Shown piece by piece: positions 1-12,649 of a DNA stretch of 64,000 nt (its first letter is position 1; each line of letters starts with the position of its first letter). The stretch is taken from contig NC_092673.1 of NCBI RefSeq assembly GCF_964355755.1, positions 9,679,001-9,743,000 of the forward strand, in the 5' to 3' direction. The DNA is from Antedon mediterranea (Eukaryota > Echinodermata > Crinoidea > Comatulida > Antedonidae). A program made the translations under genes and the position numbers. The notes beneath the pieces are model-generated. The model saw only the letters and a list, made by a program, of their open reading frames with translations, did not search any database and was not told the origin of the DNA.

Positions 1-736
1 CTCCACCTATTCGTTTTCTATTTTCACCCTGATTTTGATATTGTCTAGGTCAATCAACTATCTTTCGCATGAGTTAAAAATATTTTAATTTTTTTGACGT
101 CATCATGCCTAAAAATTTAAATCACGTGTGGCATCAATTTCATCTTTACAGTAAATTTTAATCTGTTATAGCTCGTAAGAATAAAATGTGATAATCACGA
201 TTAAAACTTTTTCTGGAAGCTATTGGATTGTAGATACGAAATTATGTAAAAATGTTGCCAATCGGATGTTGTGACGTCATCATATGGCCAGTTAAATGAA
301 AACGGTCGTATTTTCATCTTTTGCGTCATAATTCATTACATTTAAAAGAGCGCGCATCAATATTTCACGTATTCAAATTTCTTCTACACGCTAATACGTT
401 GTTGCTGAGATAATTTCCTTTCGGAATTGCTACCTTCGCGTTTTATTTTAAAACCGTCAACATGTTAAAAATTGCAATAAATAGCAGGTCCCGTAATTTC
501 ACCTATTCTACACTGTATGTCACTGTATGTGATATGGATACAGAATATACTGTGTATACTATATATGAATTTAAATAATAAAATTCAGCAATAACAACAT
601 ATCATATTCTTCAGTTCAGATCATAATGCCAACGTGAACACTTCCTTTTGTCCTCAACCTATCCCCTTAATGTTAATGTTGCACCACTTGCGCGGCGGAT
701 AACCAAACTCGTCAAAGTGACGAGTTACATGTCTAG
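1..736 (+). mobile_element. Helitron-like element, 3' part (copy H1)
   Basis: Its sequence matches the last half of the next element almost base for base (positions 1 onward align with about 1535 onward). The 3' end has Helitron architecture: an 8-bp hairpin (AACTCGTC / GACGAGTT, 5-nt loop) a few bases before CTAG followed by T. Rolling-circle Helitrons are known to end in a hairpin plus CTRR and insert before T. No Rep/helicase coding is visible, so it is non-autonomous. The 5' part lies outside the window. Confidence 0.6.
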
Positions 737-737
737 T

Positions 738-2259
738 TCTTCTTCTTTCTTTCTGTATGATTTTTGTGTAACGCTTTTCTCTAAAACTCGCAAACATAAC
801 ATTTTGTTAACTATGTCAACATTTTGACATTTATGTAACGTCGTCAAGCGAAGCTTTTCATGATGTTTACAATTGCGCAACGTGACGTACGCGCGATTTA
901 ACGATTTTATCGTATTTAACATATGTCGAAAACCAAATAACATTTTAAAGTGAAACTTTGCAAAAGTTTAATTTATATCATGCGCTAAATTTCTGTTGAA
1001 AAAAAATTGCGTGTTTTACACAAAGTTACGCGCGCACGCACATTTAAAATTTCAAAATGCGCAAAATTAATTTATAATTAACTTTCTACGCGTTTCATGT
1101 CGTTTTAAGCATGTCAAAAATTCCCACGCGTGCGCACATTTCTACGTGTGCGGTGCGCACGTAGCATTGAAAACGTATTTTTTTCGCGTGATTTATGTTT
1201 TTCCAGCCTTTTCTAGTAATTTTACCAAATTTTAAACAATTTCGACTTAAAGATACGTCATACGAGCACGTCGAATTGGACAATTTGCGCGCGTTTTTTA
1301 TGAAAAGGTTAAAAAATTCGTTTAAAATATGCCTTTTTTTAAACAGTCGTAATTTCTAAACTAGACGGTCAAATTTTTGTGGATGACATATTCTGGAAGT
1401 AGATGAGTTTTAGATATCGGATCAGGTATTAATATGGCTAACCGGACATTGTGACGTCATCGTATGGCCACGCGAATATAAAATTTAGTATTTTTGTATC
1501 TTTCGTCATAGCTCATCACATTGAATAGAGCGCATCTCCACTTATCCGTTTTCCATTTTCACCCCGATTTTGATATTGTCTAGGTCAATCAACTATCTTT
1601 CGCATGAGTTAAAAATATTTTAATTTTTTTGACGTCATCATGCCTAAAAATTTAAATCACGTGTGGCATCAATTTCATCTTTACAGTAAATTTTAATCTG
1701 TTATAGCTCGTAAGAATAAAATGTGATAATCACGATTAAAACTTTTTCTGGAAGCTATTGGATTGTAGATATGAAATTATGTAAAAATGTTGCCAATCGG
1801 ATGTTGTGACGTCATCATATGGCCAGTTAAATAAAAAAGGTCGTATTTTCATCTTTTTCGTCATAATTCATTACATTTAAAAGAGCGCGCATCAATATTT
1901 AACGTATTCAAATTTCTTCTACACGCTAATACGTTGTTGCTGAGATAATTTGCTTTCGGAATTGCTAACTTCGCGTTTCATTTTAAAACCATCAACATGT
2001 TAAAAATTGCAATAAATAGCGGGTCCCGTAATTTCACCTATTCTACACTGTATGTGATATGGATACAGATTATACTGTGTATACTATATGAATTTAAATA
2101 ATAAAATTCAGCAATAACAACAGATCATATTCTTCAGTTCAGGTCATAATGCCAACGTGAACACTTCCTTTTGTCCTCAACCTATCCCCTTAATGTTAAT
2201 GTTGCACCACTTGCGCGGCGGATAACCAAACTCGTCAAAGTGACGAGTTACATGTCTAG
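738..2259 (+). mobile_element. Helitron-like element, complete copy (H2)
   Basis: About 1.52 kb, starting TCTTCTTC directly after the CTAGT of the preceding copy and ending with the same hairpin plus CTAG-T at 2256-2260. The 5' TC and 3' hairpin/CTAG fit a non-autonomous Helitron. The body is AT-rich with many CpG-containing words such as ACGCGCGC and no coding potential. The short open frames inside do not resemble any protein. It sits head-to-tail with H1. The exact 5' boundary is inferred from comparison with the inverted copies near 29.8 kb. Confidence 0.6.
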
Positions 2260-3232
2260 TTATATTTTTGTTCTGTAGAGTAGGACAGACTATATTCATA
2301 TTATACAAAATGTTTACTATTAATTATTAAGCAAAAATAATTGGTAATAAATCATAAAGAAAGAACAATAATTAAAACTGTTACGTCAACTGGAGCAAAA
2401 TATTTCTTGTTTATATAATTTTCAAGAATTTAAATTTCGTAATTGTAATCATAATTATTCATTTATTTCAATTTCGAGTGCCTACATAGTCATAGATAGG
2501 TCTAATGCTAAATTGATTATTAAGGAAGAATACAAAAATTGTGAACTAAATTATTACTTTAATATAAACTATAATATTAACACGTTATAATTGTTTCCCT
2601 TTTGATTATTCTAACCATAAGTTGTATTTTAAATTGAAATACGGAATAAAGTTTTTGCCGCCAAATCGGTCGGCAAAATTGTTGTTTTTAAGCAAACATT
2701 CTACTAAAATATTTAACAAATTAATATAGAATAAAAAAATAAATAAATAAACCCTAAAAAAGGTTCTAAATTTTAATTTACATGGGTACTTCAAAGACAT
2801 GTACCGTACCTTTTTAAAATTTTACAAACTTGTTTGAATTTGTTAATGAAATTGCGCTTCATTGGAATACGTAATGTTTTTATACAGGTGGCAAATACAG
2901 AACAAATGAGTGAATACTGCCCATTATTACAAACTCCAGGGGAAAACAAAAGAACTATTTTTTGAAGTTTTTTCCTGATTGATATAGAACAATAGTACTT
3001 TGGTTGAGGCAAATGATTTAAGCTTTCACAAGCAAACACAAAGGTATGATAAATTTTCATTGATTTCATTTTTATTTATTGGGTGAAATGAAGTGAAAAA
3101 ACAATACCAATACAGATGATTATGAATACTTTCCATTACTACATAACATTTCAGAGTGTTTCTTTTGTCAAGCATACTTTAATATTACACTTGCATAATT
3201 TACTATACAGTAAATTTGAATATAATCCTAGT
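2260..3232. other. AT-rich spacer with a dispersed repeat
   Basis: No gene is recognised. About 2400-2790 is similar to about 21130-21425 (shared words such as AGAATTTAAATTT, AAATATTTAA and ACATGGGTAC). Both lie downstream of Helitron-like copies, so this may be part of a longer composite repeat. A 92-codon frame on the minus strand (2791-3069) has no recognisable motif. Confidence 0.3.
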
Positions 3233-3234
3233 TA

Positions 3235-4064
3235 CCGTATATTTCGGTGTATAAGTCGCACCTGTGTATAAGACGCACCCCCTAACTGAGAGTAAAATAT
3301 CGGTATTTTTTATATCGTCGATGTATAAGACGCACTTTATATTTCATCAAAACAATGTTTTTTTTAAATTGTAATCAATATTATTGTAATAATACATTGT
3401 TATATCTACAACGGAGTCCTTTATTTAGGGTTTTTCTTACCTAGGCTCGGCCGCAAACTTGTTATTCATGAGTTTCGCCGCAACATCGAGTGCATGACCG
3501 TGTGTTACACGCACGTGTGGGCTAGCCTCGCTCAATCATTTCGAGAGGGCGCACGTTTTCACGGACAATCGTATTCGATTAGTATCTATGTATCCGAGAA
3601 GTGTATACGCTAGGTCCATGCTATAATCAACTGGAGAATATACTAGTCGAATACCATAGACCATGTGGCTGCCAAGAAGGGCTTGCGCTGGGGGTACGGC
3701 GGTCGGCAATCGTGCGTATAACTATAAACAAATACTAGGCCTAGTAGTAGGCTAGGCCTATTCCAATCGTAAACGTTTACAAATGAAATTTTATCGGAGC
3801 ACCTAAAACAGCTCCATAATGAACAAATCTTTTCATCATATTTAGTATAACATACATCACGCTAAAATGCCTTGAAAACTAGGCAGAAGCAGGTTGCCGT
3901 TACGTTAGTACACTGTAGTTAGCCTAGGCCTAGCCAACGAGGTGACGATATGTAGGCTACAATCTGTGTGGTGTGAGGCATAATGTTCGGTGTATAAGAC
4001 GCACCCTTAATTTTGAGGTCAAATTTGCGTGTCAAAAGTGCGACTTATACACCGAAATATACGG
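3235..4064 (+). mobile_element. Non-autonomous DNA transposon, TA target site (copy 1)
   Basis: 830 bp bounded by long TIRs beginning CCGTATATTTCGGTGTATAA and flanked by TA on both sides (3233-3234, 4065-4066). A second TIR-proximal block (GTGTATAAGACGCACCC) is repeated inside each end. The TA duplication fits Tc1/mariner/pogo-type transposition. No transposase is encoded, so a partner in trans would be needed. A second, inverted copy at 15390-19597 is split by another element, and comparing the two defines the empty site. Confidence 0.75.
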
Positions 4065-4066
4065 TA

Positions 4067-4733
4067 TATCATAATTAGGCTCCCGTTTTCAGATATATGC
4101 AAAAGAGAGTAAGAAGCCATGTGTCAAATAAAGAATCATGAATTTACTTTGAGATGTTTGTATCCAGCTAATAATACACCAAGTGCGGAAAATTGAATGA
4201 TTGGGCAGTAGTGTGTAAATACTGGGTTACAGTACCGATCCCGATCAAAATCTCCCTGACGGAATGGGAGAATATTAATAGGCTACGCGCACTAAGGCAA
4301 AAATGTCCTTCGCCAAATTGGAGAAAGGCCAAACATTTTCTTTCGCCAAATCAATTTATGTTTAGCAAATAAAAATTAGTAATTTTGATATAAAATACAA
4401 ATTATTGTTTAAAATCAATGTATATCTATTGTTTTGTAATATTTATATAATTAATAAACTCGTTCCAGTCAATCCAGAAACAAAAAATACATTCTAAAAA
4501 TAGTATCAGAACGTTCACTCGGTCGTTCAAAAAGAGTGCCGTGCCGACAGACCGTAATTAATACAGACCTAGTTTTTTTTTGTCACATGGCATGAAATAA
4601 AATACTCTGTTTTATCGCATGTTTTTTTTTAAACTCGTGTACCTAGATTTTATGTCACATGACATGAAACGTAATACTCTCCCTAAACTCTTCCCACGAC
4701 TCTCACATGTTCATAATAATAATTTAATGTTAA
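4067..4733. other. Non-coding spacer
   Basis: No gene is seen. About 4300-4450 contains TTCGCCAAAT/TTAGC words also found around 13550-13720, suggesting a diverged dispersed repeat. Confidence 0.25.
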
Positions 4734-5281
4734 AGATGTATTGTCCCTTGAAACAAAACAAAAATGAAGGTCAAAATATTCTAAATTTAAATTGGCCATA
4801 TCAAAGTAATATTAAAGTTATTCACTTTAAGTCGAAAATTCGAGCCAAAAACAACAAGTTTACGTAATTAACAGTTAAATTAATTTGATTACATTTCGTC
4901 TGGAAAATCGTCGCGAACGAAAGTAAACAAACATTTCAAACCACGAGTATGCATTATGCATGATGCTAATTAGGATTGTTTACAACTCGTCACGGATGAG
5001 AAGGTATTTTCACAAATATCACGAAGAAGTTTTATGGTTATGCATACGGAGTAGCCACACAAGCGCGTTACATTATGAGATATGTTTTGATCGAAAACTT
5101 TGACTGGATGGAAGTTATTTTTGGAACAAAAAAACGTCTGTATTTCAGTTAAATGATTTTTTTTTTCAAGTAATTTTTGGTGAAAGTTAATAACTATTAT
5201 GATACTTCAGAATGAACTACTTTTTTTTTAAATCTTTTATTTTTTTATTTTTTTGGAATTAGTCAAAGGGACAATACATCT
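4734..5281 (+). mobile_element. MITE with TTAA target site (copy 1)
   Basis: 548 bp with TIRs AGATGTATTGTCCCTTTG, preceded by TTAA and followed by TTGA (a one-base change of TTAA). Two other copies lie at 54319-54864 and 62155-62696 in the opposite orientation. TTAA duplication is known for piggyBac and Kolobok transposons, and the sequence alone does not separate these. There is no transposase. Confidence 0.7.
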
Positions 5282-7915
5282 TTGAGATTAATATCTTAAC
5301 ATGGAATATATATTTTGTTGGTGTCCTAGCCTAGGTTTTTTTTCTGTTTTTTATAATTCGCTAATCCAAGGTAGGATTCGCCGCCCGCCGAAACTAGTAT
5401 AGCCTCTGATCAACTCTCTCTGTTTGAGCCGAGGCCCACGGCCCCGGTTTCGTCTCATCAGCAGATATCCGGCCAAGTTAGGATAACCGATATTTACTAA
5501 AGTCTACGAACCACGAATTGGTCATGTGATTCAAAATGACTAATCCAGAACAATAATTATTACCAATTAAGGGCGTCTTAAAATAACAACAAATATGGCG
5601 GCTCCCTCGCTGACGCACGTTGTTCTGACTATTTTTAGAGAGCAGCTACTAGAGTAGGTAAGCGTAACTAATAGTAGGCTAGGGTATTTTATTACAATAT
5701 ACGGTGCTTTCGGTGGCAAGATATTTGTACTTTATTGTGTACTGTGGGGTGGACTTAACTAGCTCTAGGCCTTCAAAATGTATGATAATTTGCTTTCGCC
5801 ATTTTGGCGAATGATGCCCAAATGAGACCTTCAGGACTCGGCGAACGGCTAGCGCGCACGTAGATAGGTATCCCAATGAAAGCGCACAGAGGGGTATCAC
5901 TTTTGAAATAACAAAATTCAAATAAGTTTGTTTGCCCTACACGCCCGCCCCTAAATCGCCGAAATCTAGGGGCGGAGTTTTTAAAAAAGTTTTTTATTTT
6001 GAATTTTTTTTAATGAATTTCGCTTTTGCTTAGTTTTAGAGCTAAAGCTAAAGAGGCCGTATGCGCCAGGCCTAAGCCTAGGTACTAGTAGTTAGTACTA
6101 GGCCTATTAGTAGGCCGAATACCCAGTAGGCCTATACTATTATTGTTTACTAAGAAAATATACACATTCATCGTTTAAATATCCACAAACAAAGCATAAC
6201 TCAATAACTATTTCCGTTTTGAACTCCAATGTTTTATTTACCTACGAACGACGTTGCGCCTACTTTGCATTGCCAATTGATTGTATTGAGCGAACATAGA
6301 GAAAAGCGCCATATCTTTTTAACAAAAATAGTCGAGTCAACTACGCCCTCTATCTATTTTATGTTGAAACTTCAACGCTTGTTTTTAGAATCTAGAGATA
6401 TTAATAAGACAATAGGAAGCTCGTAAAGCTAGGTTACTTATTCCTTATTCGACATTCGTCAATGGAAGTTGGTTCCTTATTCGACGTTCGGCATTCGCTA
6501 GGCTAGACCAAAATTTTGAAATTGATAATTTCCCAGCGGTAAATATGCCGTGCGCCACAAACCAATCTCCTGCTGTTACTTATATATTCATTCGTGAAGT
6601 TGGTTCCTTATTCGACGTTCGCTAGGCAGCGGCCGACCGGCTGGGCCAAATTCGTACCAAAGTAGACGTACCGGGCCGGGCCGGGTACACATTGACGTAG
6701 AATGGTCCTGGCATTCCAGAAATGTGCCACTTTCCTCAAATACGTGTTTTAAAGCAATTTAAAATATGTGTTTATTCTGTATCTTGTTACTAAAACCTTA
6801 ATAATTCCGATAAATACACAGAAAAATAGCGAAAGATACAATTTTCAGTAACATTTAAAAAAAAAATAATGTTTCCACCCGCCCCTCCCTAACAATTTTC
6901 GGGCATGGAGGGCAAACTTTTTTTTTTTTTGGCCTTATAGCTAAATCTATATTGAAATCGATAAAACATAGATTACAAACGTATTGTGCATGATAATTGT
7001 GCGAACTACATTTTAAAATGGTGCATGAGGCGTAAATCCCGTTCAGAATTTTAAAGATTCAACCATTATAACCCGGTGAATATTGTAGTGAGTAAAATAT
7101 TGTTACTGTAAAATACGCGCTAGTTTGTTGTGACGTTTTCCGTTTAATACACTAATTCACCCTATCAGCGAATGGTATGTTCCATATTTTGAACACGTTG
7201 TCAAGTTGAGCCGCCGGTAATTTCTATGAAACGGCCAGTGCGTCTTTTACGACATTTCGCATAGTGATAGAGTGGTGTCCTAGTAGGCCCTACATAAGTT
7301 CATGGTCTTTAGGTATATTGTGTCGTGAAAATAAATAATAAATACATACTACAATTTTGTTGGTTTGAAACAGCAAAGGAAAGTAGTCATATTTAATAAT
7401 TTAATTGTTTTTAATCTTTCAAGGTTCCATAATATTTTTCTCGCGTGTATGCCTACCACGTAATATCACGTTGTCTCTCAGGACTAATAGAGTATTGATA
7501 TTCTTCGAATGAGGTTAAATAATTATTATTTTTTATTTACTATCTTTTAATATCATATTTTATTGAATTTTACAATGTTAAAAATATTTTACTAAAAAAC
7601 GGTGATTTTATGCAATTATTTTACTTCAACTGCCGCCTGAGGGGACATGTTTACGTCATTTTTGGCTAAAAACGATCATTTTCGGTCATGTTTTAGGCCT
7701 TATATTTTGGAATCTACAAGTCAGATATTCATAATTATTTCTCTTTAATTATAATATTTAATAATATATACTAAAAACCGTGATATATAAACTTTGGAAT
7801 ATACATCGTTATATCTAATAATTAATATAAATAGAACTTCTATTAAATAGAAACAAGCACCGGCGAAAGTAAGCATTTGGCGTTTCATAGAAAATAACGT
7901 TTTTCTGGCGGCGCC
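5282..7915. other. Non-coding region with short local repeats
   Basis: No supported gene. A word of about 23 bp containing GGTTCCTTATTCGAC occurs near 6430, 6467 and 6600. TAGGCCTA-type words are common around 6070-6140. Frames of 60-80 codons here show no domain features. Confidence 0.3.
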
Positions 7916-7920
7916 TCAAC

Positions 7921-8322
7921 TTGTCGGCGGCTCAACTTGGCCTAATCCTGCATGGGGAGGGCCATAAGAAAGCTTTACATTTCACACATGCATTGTATAC
8001 GGTCAAAATATTTTTATACCTCCATGGTCAAACCATGGAGCTGGATGGTCAAACCTTACCTGCCGCTGAAAAAGGGGCCTGGTTTGCCATGTTTATGATA
8101 TTTCGTGTGCTAATCGAGTCGAATGCAGTTTTAATGATGCACTCTTGGCGTTCCATATCTGTTCGTTTGTTCGTGTCGACACATTCAGTATCAAATGGCG
8201 ATTTTTCTGTATTTTTTCAATCAATTGCTTGCTTGCGAGTATTATATAAGGTATGGTTTAAAGATCTTTGGTTATGTTCGGCTTCGGGATGTTATACCAT
8301 ACTTAGGCCTAGGCTAGGCTAG
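7921..8322 (+). other. Unrecognised 133-codon open frame
   Basis: An open frame whose product resembles nothing I recognise. The 3' end runs into a CTAGGCCTAGGCTAGGCTAGG repeat-like tract, and the region lacks neighbouring exons or an obvious promoter. The frame uses a non-ATG first codon. It is listed only because it is one of the longer frames in a gene-poor stretch, and chance is the likelier explanation. Confidence 0.1.
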
Positions 8323-8329
8323 GCTATTA

Positions 8330-8425
8330 TAGGGGTCGTCGGTTTCGTGTTATGGGTCGTCCAATTCTAGGTCGTCCAATTCGAGGTCGCCCGGGTCGTT
8401 GGGGTCGTCCAATTCGAGGTCGTCG
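8330..8425. repeat. Short tandem repeat, GGTCGTCCAATTCGA unit
   Basis: The words GGTCGTCCAATTC and GGTCGT recur about six times within 100 bp with small variations. This is a degenerate minisatellite. Confidence 0.6.
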
Positions 8426-8429
8426 CTTT

Positions 8430-9736
8430 CTACACACCCATTTTTCGACACATAATTTACCAAAGGGGAGACATTTCATCAATGCGTTGACCGGCGACTA
8501 AAACGCGTCAGTCGCTAAGTGTAACGCGTTTCGCGACGTATTGTACACTAATAACCCCTAAGTTACTGAAAAACTGTAATTTGTTAAAAAACACTATTTT
8601 CTGACCGATTTTTTAGAAATGAGTTTTTGGAAAATATTTCCGTATTTTTCCTGTTTTTTTTTTTTGTAATCACTTTCAATTAAACATACTTAAACATAAT
8701 ATAAGCTGAGAAAGTCTGAGTGTAGCTCCACTTTAAAAAATTTTTTTTTTCATATTACACATCTCAGTAGTTCAAAAGTTACAGGTCATTGAAAAATTGC
8801 AGTTTTTAATTTTTTAGGGAATTCCAGCAAAAATGGGCGCAAAATGCCTTCGGACCAACTTTGCATTCCATAAATTTTAAAAATAGGTTTCATTGAGGCT
8901 CCAAAAAAAATAGAGTTGTACAACTTTGTGATATCTATAGGTTTACTTTAACAAAATTAAAAACTTTTAACTGATTATTGTAAAAGTTATCACATTTTAA
9001 AAATGCTTCAAATTTTAACTGCAAAAAACACCATTTTTAGGCAAAAAATCATATATTTTTTTACCACTTTAAATAACCATAAATTTAGAACGGGTAATCA
9101 GATTTCAATAATTTAAATTGCAAAATGCTAATTACATTAAGTTCTTTATGGTTAACTGAAAGAAAAAGTAAAAAAATTAATCTGAATTTTTTCATTGGGA
9201 TACCTAATAATAAATGTAATTGACAATGATGTTTTATATGATTGGTTTCAAGGTAGTGGAGAACATATGGATATTAGTGTTAATTAGAGGAGTGGAATAC
9301 AAGAGAGCAGTGATACTCAAGGTCCTCGTGTATTTCCGTAGGATTTTAATGCCCAAAGTCAGATTTCACCTGATTTCACTTTAGTATGGTGCTAGGACAC
9401 CAAAAATGCTAGGTAACAAATTTTCACGATCCCATAACCACGGTAACAGCCCAAAGATCAAAATGGCGCCCAATTGGCCGCATCTCCGTAACCCTTTGGA
9501 TATCAACAAGATATTGGTATCAAAATACTCGGAGCATATATATTTATATTCACTGATTATGGAACATTTTGACGAAATGTAATAGGAAATGCAATTTTTC
9601 TGCACTATTGACCATTGACCTTGACTTGCACTGTATCTAAAAAACTGATCTTCATAAATAAATAAAAAATCTTCCAATGCTAACATTGACTGCCATTTTT
9701 TAGTCATATTGCCAAGAGATTGTTATTTATTTATTT
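8430..9736. other. Non-coding region; distant copy of a shared module at its end
   Basis: No gene. About 9470-9690 contains, in order, a CATCTCCGTAACC word, ATATATATTTATATTCACT, a GGAACATTTTG block and TTGACCATTGACCTTGA. The same order occurs in the palindromic elements at 16.2-19.5, 37.5-41.7 and 47.1-47.6 kb. Confidence 0.4.
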
Positions 9737-10666
9737 GAGGCATGGCCTCACAAAATCAGCATAGTGTCGGAAATAATAATTTTTTAGATTTTTATATATT
9801 CGTAATCTATATTTAATAAGCTTTAAAATGAGCCGTTGTTTATTAAAATTGGTTTATTATATGAAGAGTTATTAATGAAAACATATGAGTCACTTTCTAG
9901 CTGAGGGAATCTTCATTTTGAGAAAATCAACAATGAAGTAGCGACGCCGTTTAGCTTGGCCTAGCCTAGCCCGCCAATCAACGCGACAAGACTCTCTGCC
10001 AAAACTCGCTATTTTCTTCTCAATAACGGCAAACTAGTCGAAAATATATCACTGTGTGGTACATAATATTATATTTTTTGTTATTTCTTTAAAATATATG
10101 GATAAAAATAACGATTAACTTCCTAAATATTCACAAAATGTATAAACGTTCATTCGAGAAACTAAGATCAAAGCCATGTTGTTTCATCGTAAACAAAAGC
10201 CAACTATAGCCAATCACAGTCAAGGATTTACAAATTCTTGTTAGAAATTTCAGCAACCTAACACCTTAATAAAACCAATTTCCATTGGCTAGATTAAAAA
10301 TTGTTGTTAAAAATTATGTTAGCTGATATATTTTCGAACAGATAGGTACCAAACATGACGTGATTCGGGATAGCGGTTTGTTTACAACAAGTGCCATAAA
10401 CAAAGTTGATTTTTGAGTGAACAAAAATACAATTTCTTAATGATTTTCAATGGAAACGACTTAAATAATTGCAAAATACACATACTTGTCATATTTTTTT
10501 ATGAACAAGAGTTTGATATGTTAAAGATAAGTGTTAATACTATCGTTTTTTTTATTGAAATTTTAAAATGGATAGGTTAGGCTGTTTTTCACATTCTGAA
10601 CTTCAAGGCTAAATATCTCAAAAGTTTGGATTGCGACTCTGCGCCGCTTTTGTGATGCCAGGCCTC
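9737..10666 (+). mobile_element. Non-autonomous DNA transposon, 8-bp target duplication (hAT-like)
   Basis: 930 bp. The ends are imperfect TIRs of about 36 bp starting GAGGCATGGCCTCACAAAA on the left and GAGGCCTGGCATCACAAAA on the right. ATTTATTT flanks both sides (9729-9736, 10667-10674), an 8-bp duplication as known for hAT elements. The target is itself an (ATTT)n tract that appears to be the tail of a LINE, so the duplication is partly ambiguous. There is no transposase. Confidence 0.6.
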
Positions 10667-10960
10667 ATTTATTTATTTATTTATTCAAGATCCAACAGTG
10701 TAAAGAAAAAAACACCAAAACAGGATCGCCATAAAATATACATTTGATTTACATAAAAAAGAACAAGGAACAAACAGATTTATATATTATTCAAAATGAC
10801 ATTAAAAGCAGAAGTATTACAACTAAAAATATCGATGTAAGGAAACATTTGAACTACACTATTATTTTTACATACATTAACACGAGAAAACTGCACTTTT
10901 AAAAGATTATTAATAGGAAGTTTACGCACAGGGACACAAAAATAGAAGTGACCACGAGGT
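10667..10960 (-). mobile_element. LINE 3' end (5'-truncated)
   Basis: Read on the minus strand, an open frame of about 58 codons ends at 10780-10782 and includes RGHFYFCVPVRKLPINN. It is followed by a short 3' UTR and an (AAAT)n tail at 10667-10685. A coding stub, UTR and simple tail is typical of a 5'-truncated non-LTR insertion. The hAT-like element inserted in its tail. Clade not determined. Confidence 0.45.
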
Positions 10961-11130
10961 TTTTAATGTTTACAGCATTTTATGATCTCCTTCAAGCTAC
11001 TGTACTAAATGATTTTAGTTTCATTTTTTTTCAAGGAGTCCACAACCTGATTTGCTCACAAACTTCAAAAAGCTTCAACTCCTTTTTTTATTTAAATACA
11101 GATTTTTTTTCTTTACATTCAAATTAATTA

Positions 11131-12646
11131 GGGTCTGTTTCTGCTGCATAACGCAATTTAACCGGTTATTTTAAAATAGATTAAAAATAGATAACAATAA
11201 CAAGACCGCGTACGCGTTTCTACTCAATTTGTGCTCCGAAATAACCGGTTAAATCTGTGGGTGGTCGTCGAGCAAAACGTCATCATTACCCAAAATGCAA
11301 TACACTCAGACGGAAGTAGTAAGTTGGCTGTTTGTTTACATCGACGTCAGTACACACGTGTGTGATATCGCCGAACATCTCAAACATGTTAAAATAATAA
11401 AATATTGTCTCCAGGTCTACAAGTTTTGTTTTTTGTGAAGCCTACTTACCATCGCTAATTTACATTAATTCTCATGGCGCCTTCAATAACATGGGGAGGG
11501 TAGTGCAGTGCCTGATCGCCTAGGATAATTATTATCTTGCCTAATTCCCTTCCCACCTAAACGACTGTTGTCTTTCGCGGGCGCGGTCCTACTGAACACC
11601 AAACGGAAAAAAAACGAGACTCAGAATGTTGCAATACCTACCAAACAAGAATAGATAATTGTTAATTAATTATGAAACCCAACTTTTATAGCAAAAATCA
11701 TCCGAATTTATGTTAAAAACGATGAGTTTAGCTACAAAAACTGAAATCAAACGAGAGTCATAGAATATCGCACGCACATAGTGCCTTTTCATAGAACAAT
11801 GAGTATTGAACATTATTTCGTATATTTATGTACTAAAATGAATAATAACCCATTTCTATGCTTAATAAAATTATATTTAATATATTATCAAAGGCTCTGA
11901 TAACCTTTTTCTAAAAAATTATATTATGTAAAACGATAAAAGTAAGATTGTTCATTTATTAAAGGCACTAAGGGCATGCCATAAATATGCTTGTTTGGTT
12001 TCAGTTTTTGTTGCTAAATTCATCGTTTTTAACATAAATTTTTGAGATATTTTTGAGATAAAATGTGGGTTTTCATAATTAATTAACCATTATCTATTCT
12101 TGTTTGGTAGGTATGCAACATTCTTTTGTCCCTTTTGTTTCCGTTTGGTGTTTATAGGACCATAGGCCTACCGTTCGCGAGCGTGTATTGAAGCCTCAAA
12201 TTGTTTAGCTTGGGTAGTTCGGAACTTCACCCCGAATTCCTTTTTTACTTTCGCAAAAATGCTCTTATATTATCTGTGAATCTTTTCTATTGCCTGCCAT
12301 CCTTCCCCGCACTTTCTCTTCCCCCAACAACTGAATAACATATCTTGTGATTTCATTTATCCACATAAATGTTCACTTCTTCGTTCGACTGTCAAAACCA
12401 TGAGGAAAACACACATGGTACGCGACGGTATCTGACCCGGGGTCACAACTGTCAATCAAATAACCGTTATTTCGTGTTGCAGCTAAGAATTACTCAGCGA
12501 TAACCGGTTTTGCGCTGCGTTTTAACCGGTTAACACAAATTTGTCCTGTTTCTGCTGCCAAGAAAATGGAGTTAATTTATTCACACCGATTTTAATTTAT
12601 TCACACCGATTTTAACCGGTTATTTTTATGCAGCAGAAACAGGCCC
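11131..12646 (+). mobile_element. Non-autonomous PIF/Harbinger-like element
   Basis: 1,516 bp with TIRs GGGTCTGTTTCTGCTGCATA (left) and GGGCCTGTTTCTGCTGCATA (right), flanked by TTA on both sides (11128-11130, 12647-12649). A 3-bp TTA duplication and TIRs starting GGGYCTGTTTC are known from PIF/Harbinger and Tourist elements. Subterminal AACCGGTTA motifs repeat near both ends, at about 11159, 11241, 12500, 12530 and 12613, possibly transposase sites. A separate palindromic element sits inside. There is no transposase gene. Confidence 0.7.
11585..12161. mobile_element. Palindromic element nested in the Harbinger-like element
   Basis: Two arms of about 180 bp are inverted copies: GGTCCTA..AACACCAAACGGAAA at the left mirrors TTTCCGTTTGGTGTTTATAGGACC at the right. 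The arms include ATACCTACCAAACAAGAATAG and its complement. The left arm of a related copy occupies the last 106 bases of the window. No target duplication is resolved. Confidence 0.6.
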
Positions 12647-12649
12647 TTA

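Noticed and set aside
725-1283. Minus-strand frames of 62-72 codons inside H2
   Set aside because: Inside a non-coding Helitron-like body and not conserved in H3/H4.
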